Part shown: positions 12,641 to 23,512 of the stretch, in pieces
Numbering within the stretch: the stretch's first letter is position 1
Layout: the number at the start of each line of letters is the position of its first letter
Source of the DNA: Ananas comosus
Lineage: Eukaryota; Streptophyta; Magnoliopsida; Poales; Bromeliaceae
DNA length: 64,000 nt
Direction: 5' to 3'
Assembly: GCF_001540865.1 (NCBI RefSeq)
Contig: NC_033629.1
Coordinates: forward strand, 12,239,607 to 12,303,606
Notes under the pieces: generated by a model
Told to the model about the DNA's origin: nothing
Databases searched by the model: none
Seen by the model: only the letters and a program-made list of their open reading frames with translations
Translations under genes and position numbers: made by a program

Positions 12641-14446
12641 GAATTATAAGATTAGAAAAAAAAAAAAGAAGGAAAAACTCNTTTTTTTCCCCTTTGTTAT
12701 TCATTTATTTGAACTGTTTCCCTTCATTTTGTGCAGTCAAGAGTTGTACAATGTGCAGTTGGTGAACGGTCCTATCATATTTTTATCAGCTATGTGCTGG
12801 TGCTACCTTGCCTCTCAGAGGTACAAAATATAAATTTCTAACTTTTGCCTTCCTATGGTTGTTACTTCTATTGTCTAGATCAAATCATTTGACATCACTA
12901 ACTCTTGATGTGAGCTTAACTTCTCCAGTTTGTAAGTTCCTCTTTTTTTTTCTCACCTGCATCTTAAGTACGAATTAGGAAATGTCATTGTTAAGGCACC
13001 TCAATTCTTTTGTTCTTTGATAGTCATGTCTGCAATTTGTGTTCTGTTGTTATGATTTTCTAGCGACCTCTTAAATTAGTGTTTCTGTTTCTTGTAAAAC
13101 AGAGACTAAATTTGAGGAATGCTGATGAATATAAATATCTGAAGCAGAGCAGTTGCTATTCAGTAACTGGTGTTAATGATTCTACAATGTTTCACACTGT
13201 GATGGTATATCCGTAATTGCCTCAGAAAATTGTGTTTTTATTTTATGTATTATGCACTTTCATACTAATTTTTTTTTCTCCAGGAAGCAATGGATGTTGT
13301 CCATATCAGCAAAGAAGATCAAGAAAATGTATTTGCAATGCTTGCCGCAGTTCTATGGTTGGGAAACATTTCCTTTACAGTGATTGACAATGAAAACCAT
13401 GTTGAAGTTGTTGCTGATGAAGGTAAACATTTTAGACTTGCCATGATCAATCTGTGAGATCAGATATTATAAATCTATGATCTTTGTTACATTATTAATG
13501 CTTTTTTCCTTCTTTCAAAAGACTAGAATGAGGCCCAGTTTGGGCATACCCAAGCCCAAGCAAAACTGAATAGGTAAGTTTTAGTTTTGGGTTATACTAC
13601 TAAAGCGTAGCCTTGCAATGGAGAAATCCGGGCTTTAGGGCTTGGACCGTTCTACAGCTTAATTATTAAATTCTCTAGAGGACCTATGCTTTAGGGATTG
13701 GCCTGAGTTTAAGAGCTCCTTGAAATTCCATACCTTGATTTTTCTCTTTCTTTGGCTTTCTTTTCTTGTAGTAAGAAAATACTTGTGTAATTCCATACCT
13801 TGATTTTACCGTATATTATAAAAAATAATACTGTGCTGCTATTTGATTTCTACTTCTCTTTTCTACGGAGCACAATGGAGCTGACCAGGGCAATCTATTT
13901 GATTTCTACTTGTTAGGTACCGTCATGTTTAAGTCCACTTATTGTGTTTAACGGCTTATTTGGATGATCATCCAGAGAGCAGTAGACTTATTATTTGTCA
14001 TAATCAAATCAGTTTATCATTGTAATCCGCTTGACATACTTAAAACTAAATCGAATCTCCTATATATGACTTTTTTTAAAGAAAAAAATTTCTCACGTAT
14101 TTTTAGTTTTGTAGGAGATACAAGGTTGGTCCTTGAGTGTTTAGCTGTAATTGGCAAATATTTTTTTTTACTTTTAGTTAGTTTTGTAGTTTTTTTTTTG
14201 AAACAAATTTAATCTCGTATTTGGTGAACTATTTGAATAGATAGGCTCTTCCCCGAATATTATTCGAGTCTAGTCTTCTTATCTGCTCTTAGTTAGAAAA
14301 GTTTTTTAATGATTTATTTTGAAATATAAGTCACTTTTATGTAAGAGCTGTTCTAGTAGATAGTGATGCATGGAATTGCCAATTTAATTAATCCTAATCC
14401 AACTGNGAATTATAAGATTAGAAAAAAAAAAAAGAAGGAAAAACTC
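12641..14446. other. N-bounded block, probable misplaced contig
   Basis: An A-rich segment of about 39 bases ending AAGGAAAAACTC (12642-12680) stops at the N at 12681. The same segment restarts right after the N at 14406 (14407-14445) and then runs on into the aquaporin 3' flank. The 1724 bases between the two Ns therefore appear to sit inside a gap whose two sides already overlap. The block carries the myosin exons described separately. Simplest reading: a scaffolding error. A true insertion with a target duplication is less likely because both edges carry Ns. Confidence 0.7.
12737..13422 (+). pseudogene. Class VIII myosin motor-domain fragment, three exons
   Basis: Three adjacent exon-like pieces encode consecutive parts of a plant myosin head. 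Piece one, 12737-12820, encodes a SRVVQ...GERSYHIF core followed by a QLCAGA segment in another frame. Piece two, 13103-13204, has LRNADEYKYLKQSSCYS. Piece three, 13284-13422, has EAMDVVHISKEDQENVFAML and AAVLWLGNISFTV. The order and wording match class VIII (ATM1-type) myosins, which are actin motors at plasma membrane and plasmodesmata. Pieces two and three have proper splice sites and are clean. Piece one shifts frame inside a T-run after the HIF codons, and the junction of pieces one and two is also out of phase. No neighbouring myosin exons exist in the window. So it is a fragment, either pseudogenic or a low-quality contig of a gene located elsewhere. Confidence 0.8.
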
Positions 14447-15862
14447 TAATACAAGGGGTTAGATAGGTTCACATTTATTTTATTATCTCACATACAAATA
14501 AACAACACCACACTCTTTTAAACAACAAAAGGAAACAAACTACAATTTGCATCATTGTACTATTTCAATATTGCAACTTAATTTGCAAACTTCTAACTCG
14601 AACAAATTTATAATTCTCTAGCTTTTTCGTAAAATCACAATTTAGAATAGCGTTCTAAGACGGAAGTATTTAAGTAAAGAGTTCAGAGACTAAGTTGCAA
14701 CATAAAAAATAGTACAAGAACTGTTCGATACAATTTATACCAATCTATGTATTCTAGTAGTCTTCTGGGGACAATGGCTGGCGAGTGAGCTGCGATGGCG
14801 CCGTGTCGGCGGCCAGAATCACGAGAAACTCGTAGACGAGCCCGGCAAGGGCTGCGCCGACGAACGGGCCGACCCAGTAGATCCAGTGGTGCCACCACCG
14901 CCACCCGACGAGCGCCGGCCCGAACGCCCGTGCCAGGTTCATGGCGGCACCGTCAAAGGGCCCGCCGGCCAGGATGTTGGCGCCGACCATGAAGCCGATC
15001 GCCAGCGGCGCGACGGTGGCGATGTGGCCGCGCTTCGGGTCGATGGCGGTGGCGTAGACCGTGTAGACCAGCCCGAACGTCATGACGACCTCGAGGAGCA
15101 CCGCGTGCCACTCGCCGACCCCCGACGCCACCGAAAAGCCCAGCGGCCGCTGTAATATATTACAAAAATATATATAGATATGCAATGAAGACTGACAACA
15201 ATTCAAAACTAGAGCAATGCTAGTACTACAACTACTTTTTCGCTATAATTTTACAACCTTTTAGTTTATACTAAAATTTTTTTTAAAAAAATTTGAGAAT
15301 AGGATTAATAGTTTGATCGTAGGGAAAAACAGACAGAACTCTTTCGAACTACGTCCGAACTACAGACCATTTCGAATTGGCTATCTAAACTTTTAAATAG
15401 TAAAATTAATCAAAATTTTAAAATATTAAATATCCAAATCTAGGTGGTCGTAGTTCAAAAAAAAATTGATTTATTTTTATCTTAATAATAATAATACTAT
15501 AACCTGTATTTACTTGTAACTTAGCATTTGTGCCCAATTTATTATTTCAATTTGGTCCTCAATATGAGAACATCGAATCCATCGTTCATGATCATCATGC
15601 ATTGTAAAACTAAAAAATCTTAAAGCAAGATGAATGGTGGATTTGTCCCTAGCTCTAACTATTCTACATATATACGGTTTAAACTCCAAAGAAACCAATC
15701 ATACAATTATGCTTTTTGGTAGATTTTATAGAGCGTGCAAATTAAACAGTAGTTGAAAATTGATCAATTTATTACCATGCCTCCGGTTGTTATCCTTAAG
15801 AGGAGGGAGGCGACGACGGCGCCGAGGAGCTGCGCAGCCCAGTACAGGAGGGCGTCGACGAG

Positions 15863-17506
15863 CACTACACCAAAATTGCCCTTTAGCGGTAATTTAATAG
15901 CGGCCATTATTGGACAGCCGTTAATACTTTTTATCAATATGTTTTAGCGGCAATTATTTTAAATAGCCGTTAATTTTATATTAAATATATTTATTTGACC
16001 ACTAATATAATCCTAACCCTAAGTCTAATTCGAACCAAAACAAACCGAAGCACGCCTCCCACCCTAACCCTGTTCGCTCCCCACCCCATTCGCGCCCCAC
16101 GCGGAGCTCGACCTCGATCGAGCTCTCCTCTCTCATCCCTCTCTCATCCCTCGATCGACCTCGATCGAGCTCTCCTTCACCTCTCCTCTCTCATCCCTCT
16201 CCTTCACCTCTCTGAGCTCTCCTCCTAAATCGCCGTCGACCTCGCGTGCACCGGCGCAACGTCGCCGTCGACCATCTCGATCGAGCGCAGCCACATCGCC
16301 GGGTTCATCGGCACCCACACCGTGCTCCAGCTCCTCAACGAGGGTTTTAGCGTCCACATCATCGACAACCTCGACAACTCCATCGCCAAGGCCGTGGATC
16401 GGGTTAGGTCTCTCGTGGGACCTGAGCGATCGCGCAATCTCCATTTGTAGGTAGTGAGCATTTTGTACGAGGGTTTTTCTTCGTAATTTTTATGATTCTC
16501 TTCATATTTTCTTAATTTTTGAGATAATGCGTTGTGCGTGTTGAGATTATGGAAGCAATAAGCAATCAAAAGTTCTATATTTTCAGCTACGGAACTGAAT
16601 GTGCTGTCATACTTATCAAAGAGTTTGGTTGATTTCTTCTTGGGCATAATAAGTTTCATTGCATTTCTTTTAGCCCAATTTCTTACGTTATATACGATAC
16701 ATTGTGAATTTAACTTTTGATTTTGGTAAACTTAAGTTGTCATTGATATCTGTCGCCACCCTAATTCCACTGTTATTCAGCAAGCAACGAAGCCTATTGT
16801 TATGAATGCTAAGAAAGCTTGTTCACTACATGGAGAAATTCACATTTTTCTGTTCCGTTGCCGTCTTATATAGCTTTTGCTGAAGTTATAAATTGCATCT
16901 CCCTCGACTTCAACTGCATTTCTATCTCTTTAAAAAACTTCACACCTTTTATCACGTTATGACTTAATTTGTCAGAATGCAAAGCTCTGACTCCTTTTAT
17001 GGTGTTGCATCTGATTCCTTTTTATGGGGGTTTTATTTTCCGCGGACATGTGAGTTTTCAAAAACTATTTCTTACGGCACCATTCTTTGGAACTCTTTTG
17101 CTCTGTCCTATTTGAAGTCAAACATCACTATCTTGCCATCCACAGGTTCCTGTTTCTCTAATTTGCTCGATTGAGTGTTTAGATTTCACCTTATTATTCA
17201 AAGGTCAACTCTCTTCTCTCTTCCATTAGGTTCTTTTCATATATAGATATATATCTAGAGAGAGAGATAGTGTGTGTGTCTTAGGNTTGCATACTATTTA
17301 GCGGCATTTATAATAGTCGTTATTGTATAATATTTAGCGGCATTTATTTAGATTTTTACCGACCGCCGGAATAAATGCCGCTAAAACTTTTAGCGACCCT
17401 GCTAATAGCGGCAATTGTTAAAATTGCCACAAAATATTTTAGCGGCAATTGTAATTGCCGCTAATTTAAAAAATAATTGCCGCTAAAAAGTAATTTTGTT
17501 GTAGTG
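15863..17506. mobile_element. Non-autonomous CACTA (En/Spm-type) DNA transposon, gene-capturing
   Basis: Begins CACTACACCAAAATT and ends with the inverted AATTTTGTTGTAGTG. It is flanked by a perfect 3-bp target duplication GAG (15860-15862 and 17507-17509), the CACTA signature. Both subterminal zones are packed with direct and inverted copies of a TAGCGGCAATT-like motif, the expected transposase-binding repeats. The 1644-bp interior has no transposase frame, so movement would need an enzyme supplied from elsewhere. It carries a UDP-glucose epimerase exon. A single N lies at 17286; I saw no clear duplication of its flanks. Confidence 0.92.
16286..16446 (+). pseudogene. Captured UDP-glucose 4-epimerase first-exon fragment
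   Basis: Reads [19 protein letters not shown], then HIIDNLDNS and [12 protein letters not shown]. This is the N-terminal Rossmann NAD-binding region of plant UDP-glucose/UDP-galactose 4-epimerase, with the GxxGxxG loop degraded at its first glycine. It ends at a plausible donor (GTAGGT at 16447), so the capture seems to be of genomic DNA including an exon-intron edge. It lies wholly inside the CACTA element. No other epimerase exon was recognised. It cannot encode an enzyme by itself. Confidence 0.8.
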
Positions 17507-18354
17507 GAGGGAGATGCGGCCGCCAACGAGGGCACCGAAGGTGACGGCCGGGTTGACGTGGCCGCCTGAGATGTTGATGGCAACCGCCACGGCGACGAAC
17601 AACGCTAGCGCATGCGCGATAGCCACCACCGCCAGCCCGCCGGCCGTAGACGTGTCTCTGTACAGCTTCTCTACAACCAACATACAACCTTACAAACTGT
17701 TAAATTATACGAAACAATGATAATTTTTAAAAAACTTAAGCTATTATAAAACAGTATTCATAATATTTAAATTCAACACTTTTTCTATCATACATGAGTT
17801 CAAGACTTAGGCTCAAGACGTAAACAAATTAAACCGGAGAAAACTAAATAACTGGACGAAACTTACATTTTCTTTCTGCTCTGACACTGTGTTAAACTAT
17901 ATAAAAAATCGTTTTTTTCTAATAGCTTAACACAAATCATACTTAACTAATTCCATATTTATAGCTTGATGCCAATCTTTACAGCAACCTTTGCTAATCC
18001 TCATTTTATTTTTTTTCATATTTTTCTATATCAATGTTATCAAAGTTAATCCTAAACAAATTAAACCTCTATTAATCCTTAATCAAAAGAGTTTAAATTT
18101 TATCCTTGTTATATTACTTCTGCACTCTGATTTAATATAGACAAATAATCTTAGACTATTTCTGAATTATTATTTTGATTATTATTTTATCTCATTTGTA
18201 TCACAAATTCCACAAGCTACATATATTAGGAGACGCTTTAACCCCATTAGGATATCCTTGCATTTAGTACTAATTAACATGAAATTTTTTTAAGAAAAAT
18301 TGACTAATTTTATTGGCTAATCAAGTCTCAAATCTTTTGAAATTGTGGATAACA

Positions 18355-18402
18355 ATGCATGCATGCATGCATGCTTGGTGCAAAAGTTGTAGCATGCATG
18401 CA
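18355..18402. promoter_or_regulatory. RY-type CATGCATG cluster in aquaporin intron 1
   Basis: A (ATGC)5 run at 18355-18374 and a second CATGCATG at 18393-18400 lie just inside intron 1, 17-64 bases past the donor at 18418. CATGCATG is the RY motif bound by B3 factors of the ABI3/FUS3 group, which control seed genes including Arabidopsis TIP3s. The intronic position is unusual. It may instead be a simple repeat. Confidence 0.4.
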
Positions 18403-18551
18403 CGGGGCGTGCACATACCGAGGGCGAGGACGGAGCCCTCGGCGGCGAAGACGAAGATGGCGGTGGCGACGAACTCGGAGAGGGCGGCGCGAATGGCGTC
18501 CGCCCGGACGGCGTCCTCCGCCCGACCTAAAGCGAACCGGCGCGGCGGCAT

Positions 18552-18790
18552 CACACTCTGGATCACTCTGTGTGTATGTACTTCTAGTTAGCCACAATTC
18601 TAGCTAGTTATACAGCTGTGCACAGCGCTTTTGTTCGATCTCTCTGCTTCCTCACTCTTTCAGTTGGGCTTCTTTAAGAAGCTGCTCAATTTTGCTCAGT
18701 TACGTACGAGGGAGGAGGGGGGGAGAGGGGAGTGGCACGTTTAGAGAGAGGTGGTGGGATGTGCATGGGTGCAACCGCTTCAAGCTTGTG
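18552..18790 (-). promoter_or_regulatory. Aquaporin upstream region with TATA, ACGTG and RY-like motifs
   Basis: Reading on the minus strand, a TATAAC motif lies near 18606-18611, about 57 bases before the ATG. An ACGTGCC core, as in ABA-response elements, is at 18734-18740. A CATGCA RY half-site is at 18762-18767. The set suits a seed/ABA-regulated TIP3, but each motif is short and could arise by chance. Confidence 0.35.
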
Positions 18791-18861
18791 TTCTTATCTC
18801 CAGGTTTATTTTGTATTATTATTTGTAATGAATTGATTATGAAATATTATCTTTTATAATT

Positions 18862-19011
18862 TTTTTCTTTTTTTTTTGAGATAGGTAGCGCGCTATTCGT
18901 TTCGTTTATTTCATTGAAAAATAAACTTAGCTAAAAATATGAATCAACTATTCTTCGAAATTAAAACCTCGGATACCAACCACCAAATCATTTGTCACTT
19001 GCTCTGGGAAA
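18862..19011 (-). mobile_element. tRNA-derived SINE, copy 1
   Basis: The poly-T at 18862-18877 is the poly-A tail on the minus strand. The body then reads, on the minus strand, CAGAGCAAGTGACAAATG, a degenerate pol-III B-box region and the GCGCGCTACCTATCTC 3' end shared with the copies at 59951 and 63428. Flanks TTATCTTTTATAA (near 18849) and TTATACTTTATAA (near 19019) look like a decayed target duplication of about 13 bases. Confidence 0.65.
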
Positions 19012-19607
19012 GATAGGTTATACTTTATAAATTGTTGAGAAAAGTTCGTTTCATAATAGAAGATGACGCTATAGCAGAAGCTTATTCAGCATCGAGACTC
19101 ACAAATGATGTTTACATTACAGCTTTGGTGAAAAGCTACGTAAATAATAAGCATGTAGTGATGTACGATGGTGAGTGGCACCACATTATCTAGACTTTTC
19201 ATTAATCACATTTATTTCTCATCAAATTTATCCTTATAAAATTATAGTATTTCCTTAAAAAAATTAATTAGCTTGAGACATCACGATGTAACAATCTTAC
19301 TGTTGCATAAAAGACATAATTATTTTTTACGGTCCAATTGAAAAACGGGTCCTTAACCACGTCTCACATGACAAACATCTCATATATAGTGACCTCAGAA
19401 GAGGCTGAATCACACCATTAAAATGAAACTGCATATATTGGCTCAAAAAAGCAATTTACAAAACCCGTAATATGTCGATTTGTTCTTTTTCCTCTCTCAA
19501 TGGATTTACGGAACAAATAAAAGGGAAAGGAGGAGTTCGATGCCTGGAACCACTTTCTGCTCTGCCTATTAACTAATTTTCGATAAAATTTGTTCGACTT
19601 GAACACT
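19012..19607. other. Intergenic DNA between aquaporin and plastid-protein gene
   Basis: No supported gene. The right end should contain the 3' UTR of the minus-strand gene ending at 19608. AT-rich, with no repeat recognised apart from the SINE to its left. Confidence 0.5.
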
Positions 19608-22600
19608 TTATTCTTCGGATTTCAAGTCATCATCACCTGAAGCAGCCAAAGAACCTTCTTCACTTTCTTCCGTTTCGGAATCGTCGACCATCTTCTTAAT
19701 CGACTCGACATCGTCAATCTCAGAAAGGGTGTGAATTCGAAGGGTGTTCGCATCCTCACTGTTCCAAAGTGAAAGTGAAAAATGAATAACATATGTTTGA
19801 GAGAGAGACAGAGATGCAACTCGGTTAGTGTCGTACTCTGTTACTCCGAAAATTTCTTTGATTATCAACGAGCTGTCTCGCGAGCAGAACTCCGGAAGCT
19901 GGAGTAAGATACAAGAAGTAAGTCAATATGGCAAGCAAAATAGTATATGCGCATCACAACATAATATGGCATGATTTCACTTTACTATCCCGCGGTTTAA
20001 AAACAAATCACTTTTCGTCCCCCGTGGTTTATTGATTTTCTGCAAGGGCATGCTGTTAAAATGCCACTAAAAAGGGTAGCATAGTGCGGCGTTGTGAACC
20101 ACAATGTAACAAATCAAACTAAATGTAAGGGTGCATAGCAAAGTCCAAACTTTTTGAAGTTCAAGAAACCTTTTTAGAATGGACTAAAATTCAACTGATG
20201 TCTGTACATTTTTACACAACATGTATCCGTCTTTTGCAGAATCACTACAACATGAGGGAAGCTCTATATATGAGAAAAATAGGCTCACCTCAGATAGATA
20301 AAGGATCTTCCCAAACAGGGCTTGCACAGCAAGCTTTCGCTTAAAACCTTTCTCTGTAAATCCTGAAAGGTCCATAACTACCGGCCCTGAAAAACCAAAA
20401 TTGATAACTAAAATATGAGATTTTACAAAATTCATAGGCAGGAATATTTCTTCACTGTTTGAGGCTCTTAAGCTGTAGTAGTTCAAAATTAGATGGATTG
20501 CATTTTGTGCCATTTCACAAGTTTAGATGGTAATAAGCACAAAAGGATAACGAGACCAAAGATGGAATAAGTAGATCTAAAGTTTCTTAAATAAAACTTT
20601 GATACACAAAATGATATGACAGGATTGTATTCAACATTCTTTCAAAGAGGAACTAGACATTAGGAAAAAAAATTTAAAAAAGAAAAATAGCACATAATAC
20701 AACATGAAAAAGAAATTCTCGAATGATAAGTGTCTTATGGTACAAAGCACTTATAATTAAACTGATTCTCCTTCATATAAAGTTTAGTTCGTCTAAGTTT
20801 ACATCATAATAGCAAATTTTCTACAATTTCGTCTGCTGATTGTATAATAAAATTAACCATGAATAAGTGCATGAAAGGAGAAGAATGAAGTAGAAGAGAA
20901 TCAAGCAGGCAAAAGTAGACTTTTATGTTGAGGAACTCCATTTCCAGCATTTCGGCAGAGTAAAACAGTGTTGTTTAAATAGTTTTGTTTAATCACATTC
21001 TGGTTGTAATTGAATTTGACTGACGGTTTAAGATCGTATTCGTCCATTCTTGTAACCCAAACATGACCATTTGGAACAAGACTTACACATGATTCAATCA
21101 TCATTACCATTGTCGCACATTTAGAAATTAGAAGGGAAATGAGAATGACTAACTAAGAAGTTATTCTTTGCCTACTTCACATATAGTTGATCAGCAATAG
21201 ATGGAGACAAGCCATCCTTCTTGCCCAGCCACTCGCTACCCTACTCCCTTTCTTGGGACGAGGCCATGTAAATATGACAGCCTCAAGCCCTATGACTTCC
21301 ATTTATAAAGTCCAAAAAGTACAAAAAAGAAAAAACTCATTTTATCAACAAAGTAAGATTCAGAACATTATCCCTAGTGGTCGCTATATAAATTGATAGA
21401 ATTACCTGTAACTAGAAAATAGTTAGAAGTTTGTTCAGCAAACCACAGGGATAACTGTAAGTAATAACTATATACAATATACCTAGTTTGAACTTGTCAA
21501 ATTTCAAAAGTTGCATCACAGGACAAGCATTTCTTGAAAAGTTTCTATAACTAAAGAATATTTAACCACATGAGTGCTGGCAAAACATAGATAGCGATAA
21601 TTACCTTTCTCCTTAACAATTCGCCTTGCAGTCTCATTTAAAACTTCTGCAACCTGGGCATCTTCCAGCATCGATGCCTTTCGAAGATGTATGAGATCGA
21701 CAACCACATCAGGATTGAATGGTTTCTCATTCAAAGTGTATCTGATGTACTTTCTTAAAAGGTCGTCCATAGTAAAACCTGTCTGAACACAATTACAATA
21801 CGGCATTAGCTGTTAAAGTAGCTGGAGGGCACAACGAACTACAGGTTTTCTCCTTCCATATATCTATACCATCCATATAATGATCAATAGCTGATGAAAC
21901 TGTACTGTACTATTGAATACTAAATCATTGAAAGTCCTAGCTTTGATACTTCATACTACTAGTATTAACACCTTAATGAAATCCTCAATTTTTGCCAACA
22001 AAGTTCAAAGATAAAAAATGATAACTCTTTTGTACTACATTACTTGGAAAGTAAAAGGGAAAAAAAAGCAACTAATCAATACCTTTTGCATAAGCCCTAT
22101 AAGAGCTGAATGAGTTACATCTTCCTTGCCCTTTGAGAACAACTCGTCTATCGATTTCAACAAGAACGCATTTTTATTCACCTGCAATATGTTTAAGAAC
22201 AAATCATTTCTACTACACGAATGTACAAGAAGAAAGCCCCTGATACTAGTCCCAAACTTCATCCATTGAATTTTTATTTTTGGGTAAATTACACCTTTCA
22301 TCACTGAATTTATCATTGCTTTTCATTAGATAACCAAGCCTCATTATTTTCTTTTCCTTTTTTCAGTTAAGGCATTCAGCTTCAAATTCTGTTTCAATCG
22401 GGTTACTCCATTAAACTCCATTCTTGACGTGAACATCTAATTTACTATCAATATAAGACATAACACTAAATTTTCGGTTAATATAACTGCTATATCATCT
22501 TGAGACTATAATTATTCATCACATCATCTAGGTGAGTTGCCAATTGAATCAGAAATCACAGAGACGAATTAGTAACTATGTTGCCATCTCAATAGCGACG

Positions 22601-23326
22601 TGGATCGACTCAGCATTCACTCTTCATCGTTTTGTTAGAAAAACTATATGGAGTTTAATGAAGTAACCTATTGAAACATTAGCCGAAACAATAGATATTT
22701 GGTCCCCTAATGAAGTTTCATCATAGGTTCATGATGAATGCCATAACTTGCCTTAGATTTTGGGAAAGTAATAGTAAAATTCAATAGAAACGATAAACTA
22801 AAGAATCAAAACCCTAATTCAGGTACAGTACCAGTCTCTTGCGCTTGGCATTTGGTGACGTGAACTTCCGAACGGTCTTCACAAATGCGAAGACGAAGGA
22901 GAGCCCGACGTAGGCGAGGGGCACGGCGAGGAGCCACGGCACGGGGCTATGCCCAACCCTAGGCCCGGGTATGGCCTGGGTCACCGTCCCGGTGAACTCC
23001 ACGAGATCCAGCGCCTTCTCCTGGATCCACGGGAGCTCCTCCTCCACCTCCTCCACCTCCTCCGCCCCCGCCTTTGCCGGAGAAGAAGAAGACGCCGCCT
23101 GGGTCGACTCCTTAGGGTTCTTCGACTGTTGCGGCGGCTCGGGGTCGTTCTCCCTCCCCCTGGCGCGGGCGAGTACAAGGGGGGAGTGTCTTGGGGCGAG
23201 GGGGCGAGGGGGGAGAGAGAGGAAGGGGGTGCGGAGGGGGAGGTTGGGACCTCGGCGGAGCGCGGCGGCGCCGTCACCGGAGATGGAGGAGAGGGGGAGG
23301 AGGAGGGAGGAGGAGGACGACGCCAT
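19608..23326 (-). CDS. Conserved plastid-targeted membrane protein of unknown function
   Basis: Six minus-strand exons: 22832-23326, 22083-22181, 21605-21782, 20289-20386, 19837-19898 and 19608-19758, joining in frame to 1083 bases (360 residues). The N-terminus (MASSSSSLLLPLSSIS, then Arg/Pro-rich) looks like a chloroplast transit peptide. Next come a Lys/Ser/Glu-rich linker, an acidic stretch, the segment LPWIQEKALDLVEFTGTVTQ, and one hydrophobic span of about 22 residues near 130-151. A soluble helical part follows (MDDLLRKYIRYTLNEKPFNP, GPVVMDLSGFTEKGFKRKLA, LRIHTLSEIDD) and a very acidic tail. I recognise the layout of a conserved plant chloroplast protein but cannot name a family or activity. 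A thylakoid or envelope protein with a stromal domain is inference. The start is the ATG at 23326, in a GC-rich first exon. Confidence 0.82.
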
Positions 23327-23467
23327 GAGAGGAGCAGCGAAGCTTCCTAGGGCTTATCGAACTGCCCCTGCTATATATCGTATTAGCGTATGAACTCTAC
23401 TCCTACGATCGCCGAAAAAATTTTAAAAAAAGATAAATATGCATAGAAAATATATATATATGCATAG

Positions 23468-23512
<45 letters not shown>

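Larger units (their letters stand above)
14754..18551 (-). pseudogene. TIP3-type tonoplast aquaporin, exon 2 split by a CACTA transposon
   Basis: Minus-strand exons: 18419-18551 (start MPPRRFALGRAEDA), exon 2 in two parts 17510-17670 and 15776-15862, and 14754-15149 (ending LSPEDY, a TIP3 hallmark). Leaving out the 15863-17506 insertion and one 3-bp target copy, the parts join in frame to 777 bases (258 residues), the usual TIP length. TIP3s are seed protein-storage-vacuole channels for water and small solutes such as glycerol. The first selectivity motif, NPA, is intact at residues 84-86. The second reads N-L-A at 198-200 (CTG at 14934-14936) instead of NPA. As it stands the transcript must splice out or read into 1.6 kb of transposon after codon 98, so a functional channel is unlikely from this allele. 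The rest of the frame is undamaged, which suggests a recent or heterozygous insertion. Confidence 0.88.

Noticed and set aside
18321..18566. Aquaporin start at 18566
   Set aside because: That codon is GTG. The first in-frame ATG, at 18551, gives the normal TIP3 N-terminus.
19985..20130. Possible MITE with CCCCCGTGGTTT words, as in the 60.4-kb element
   Set aside because: Only one tip is recognisable and no inverse partner or target duplication was found.
22949..23393. Plus-strand open frames of 133 and 140 codons
   Set aside because: Shadows of the GC-rich first exon of the plastid-protein gene on the other strand.
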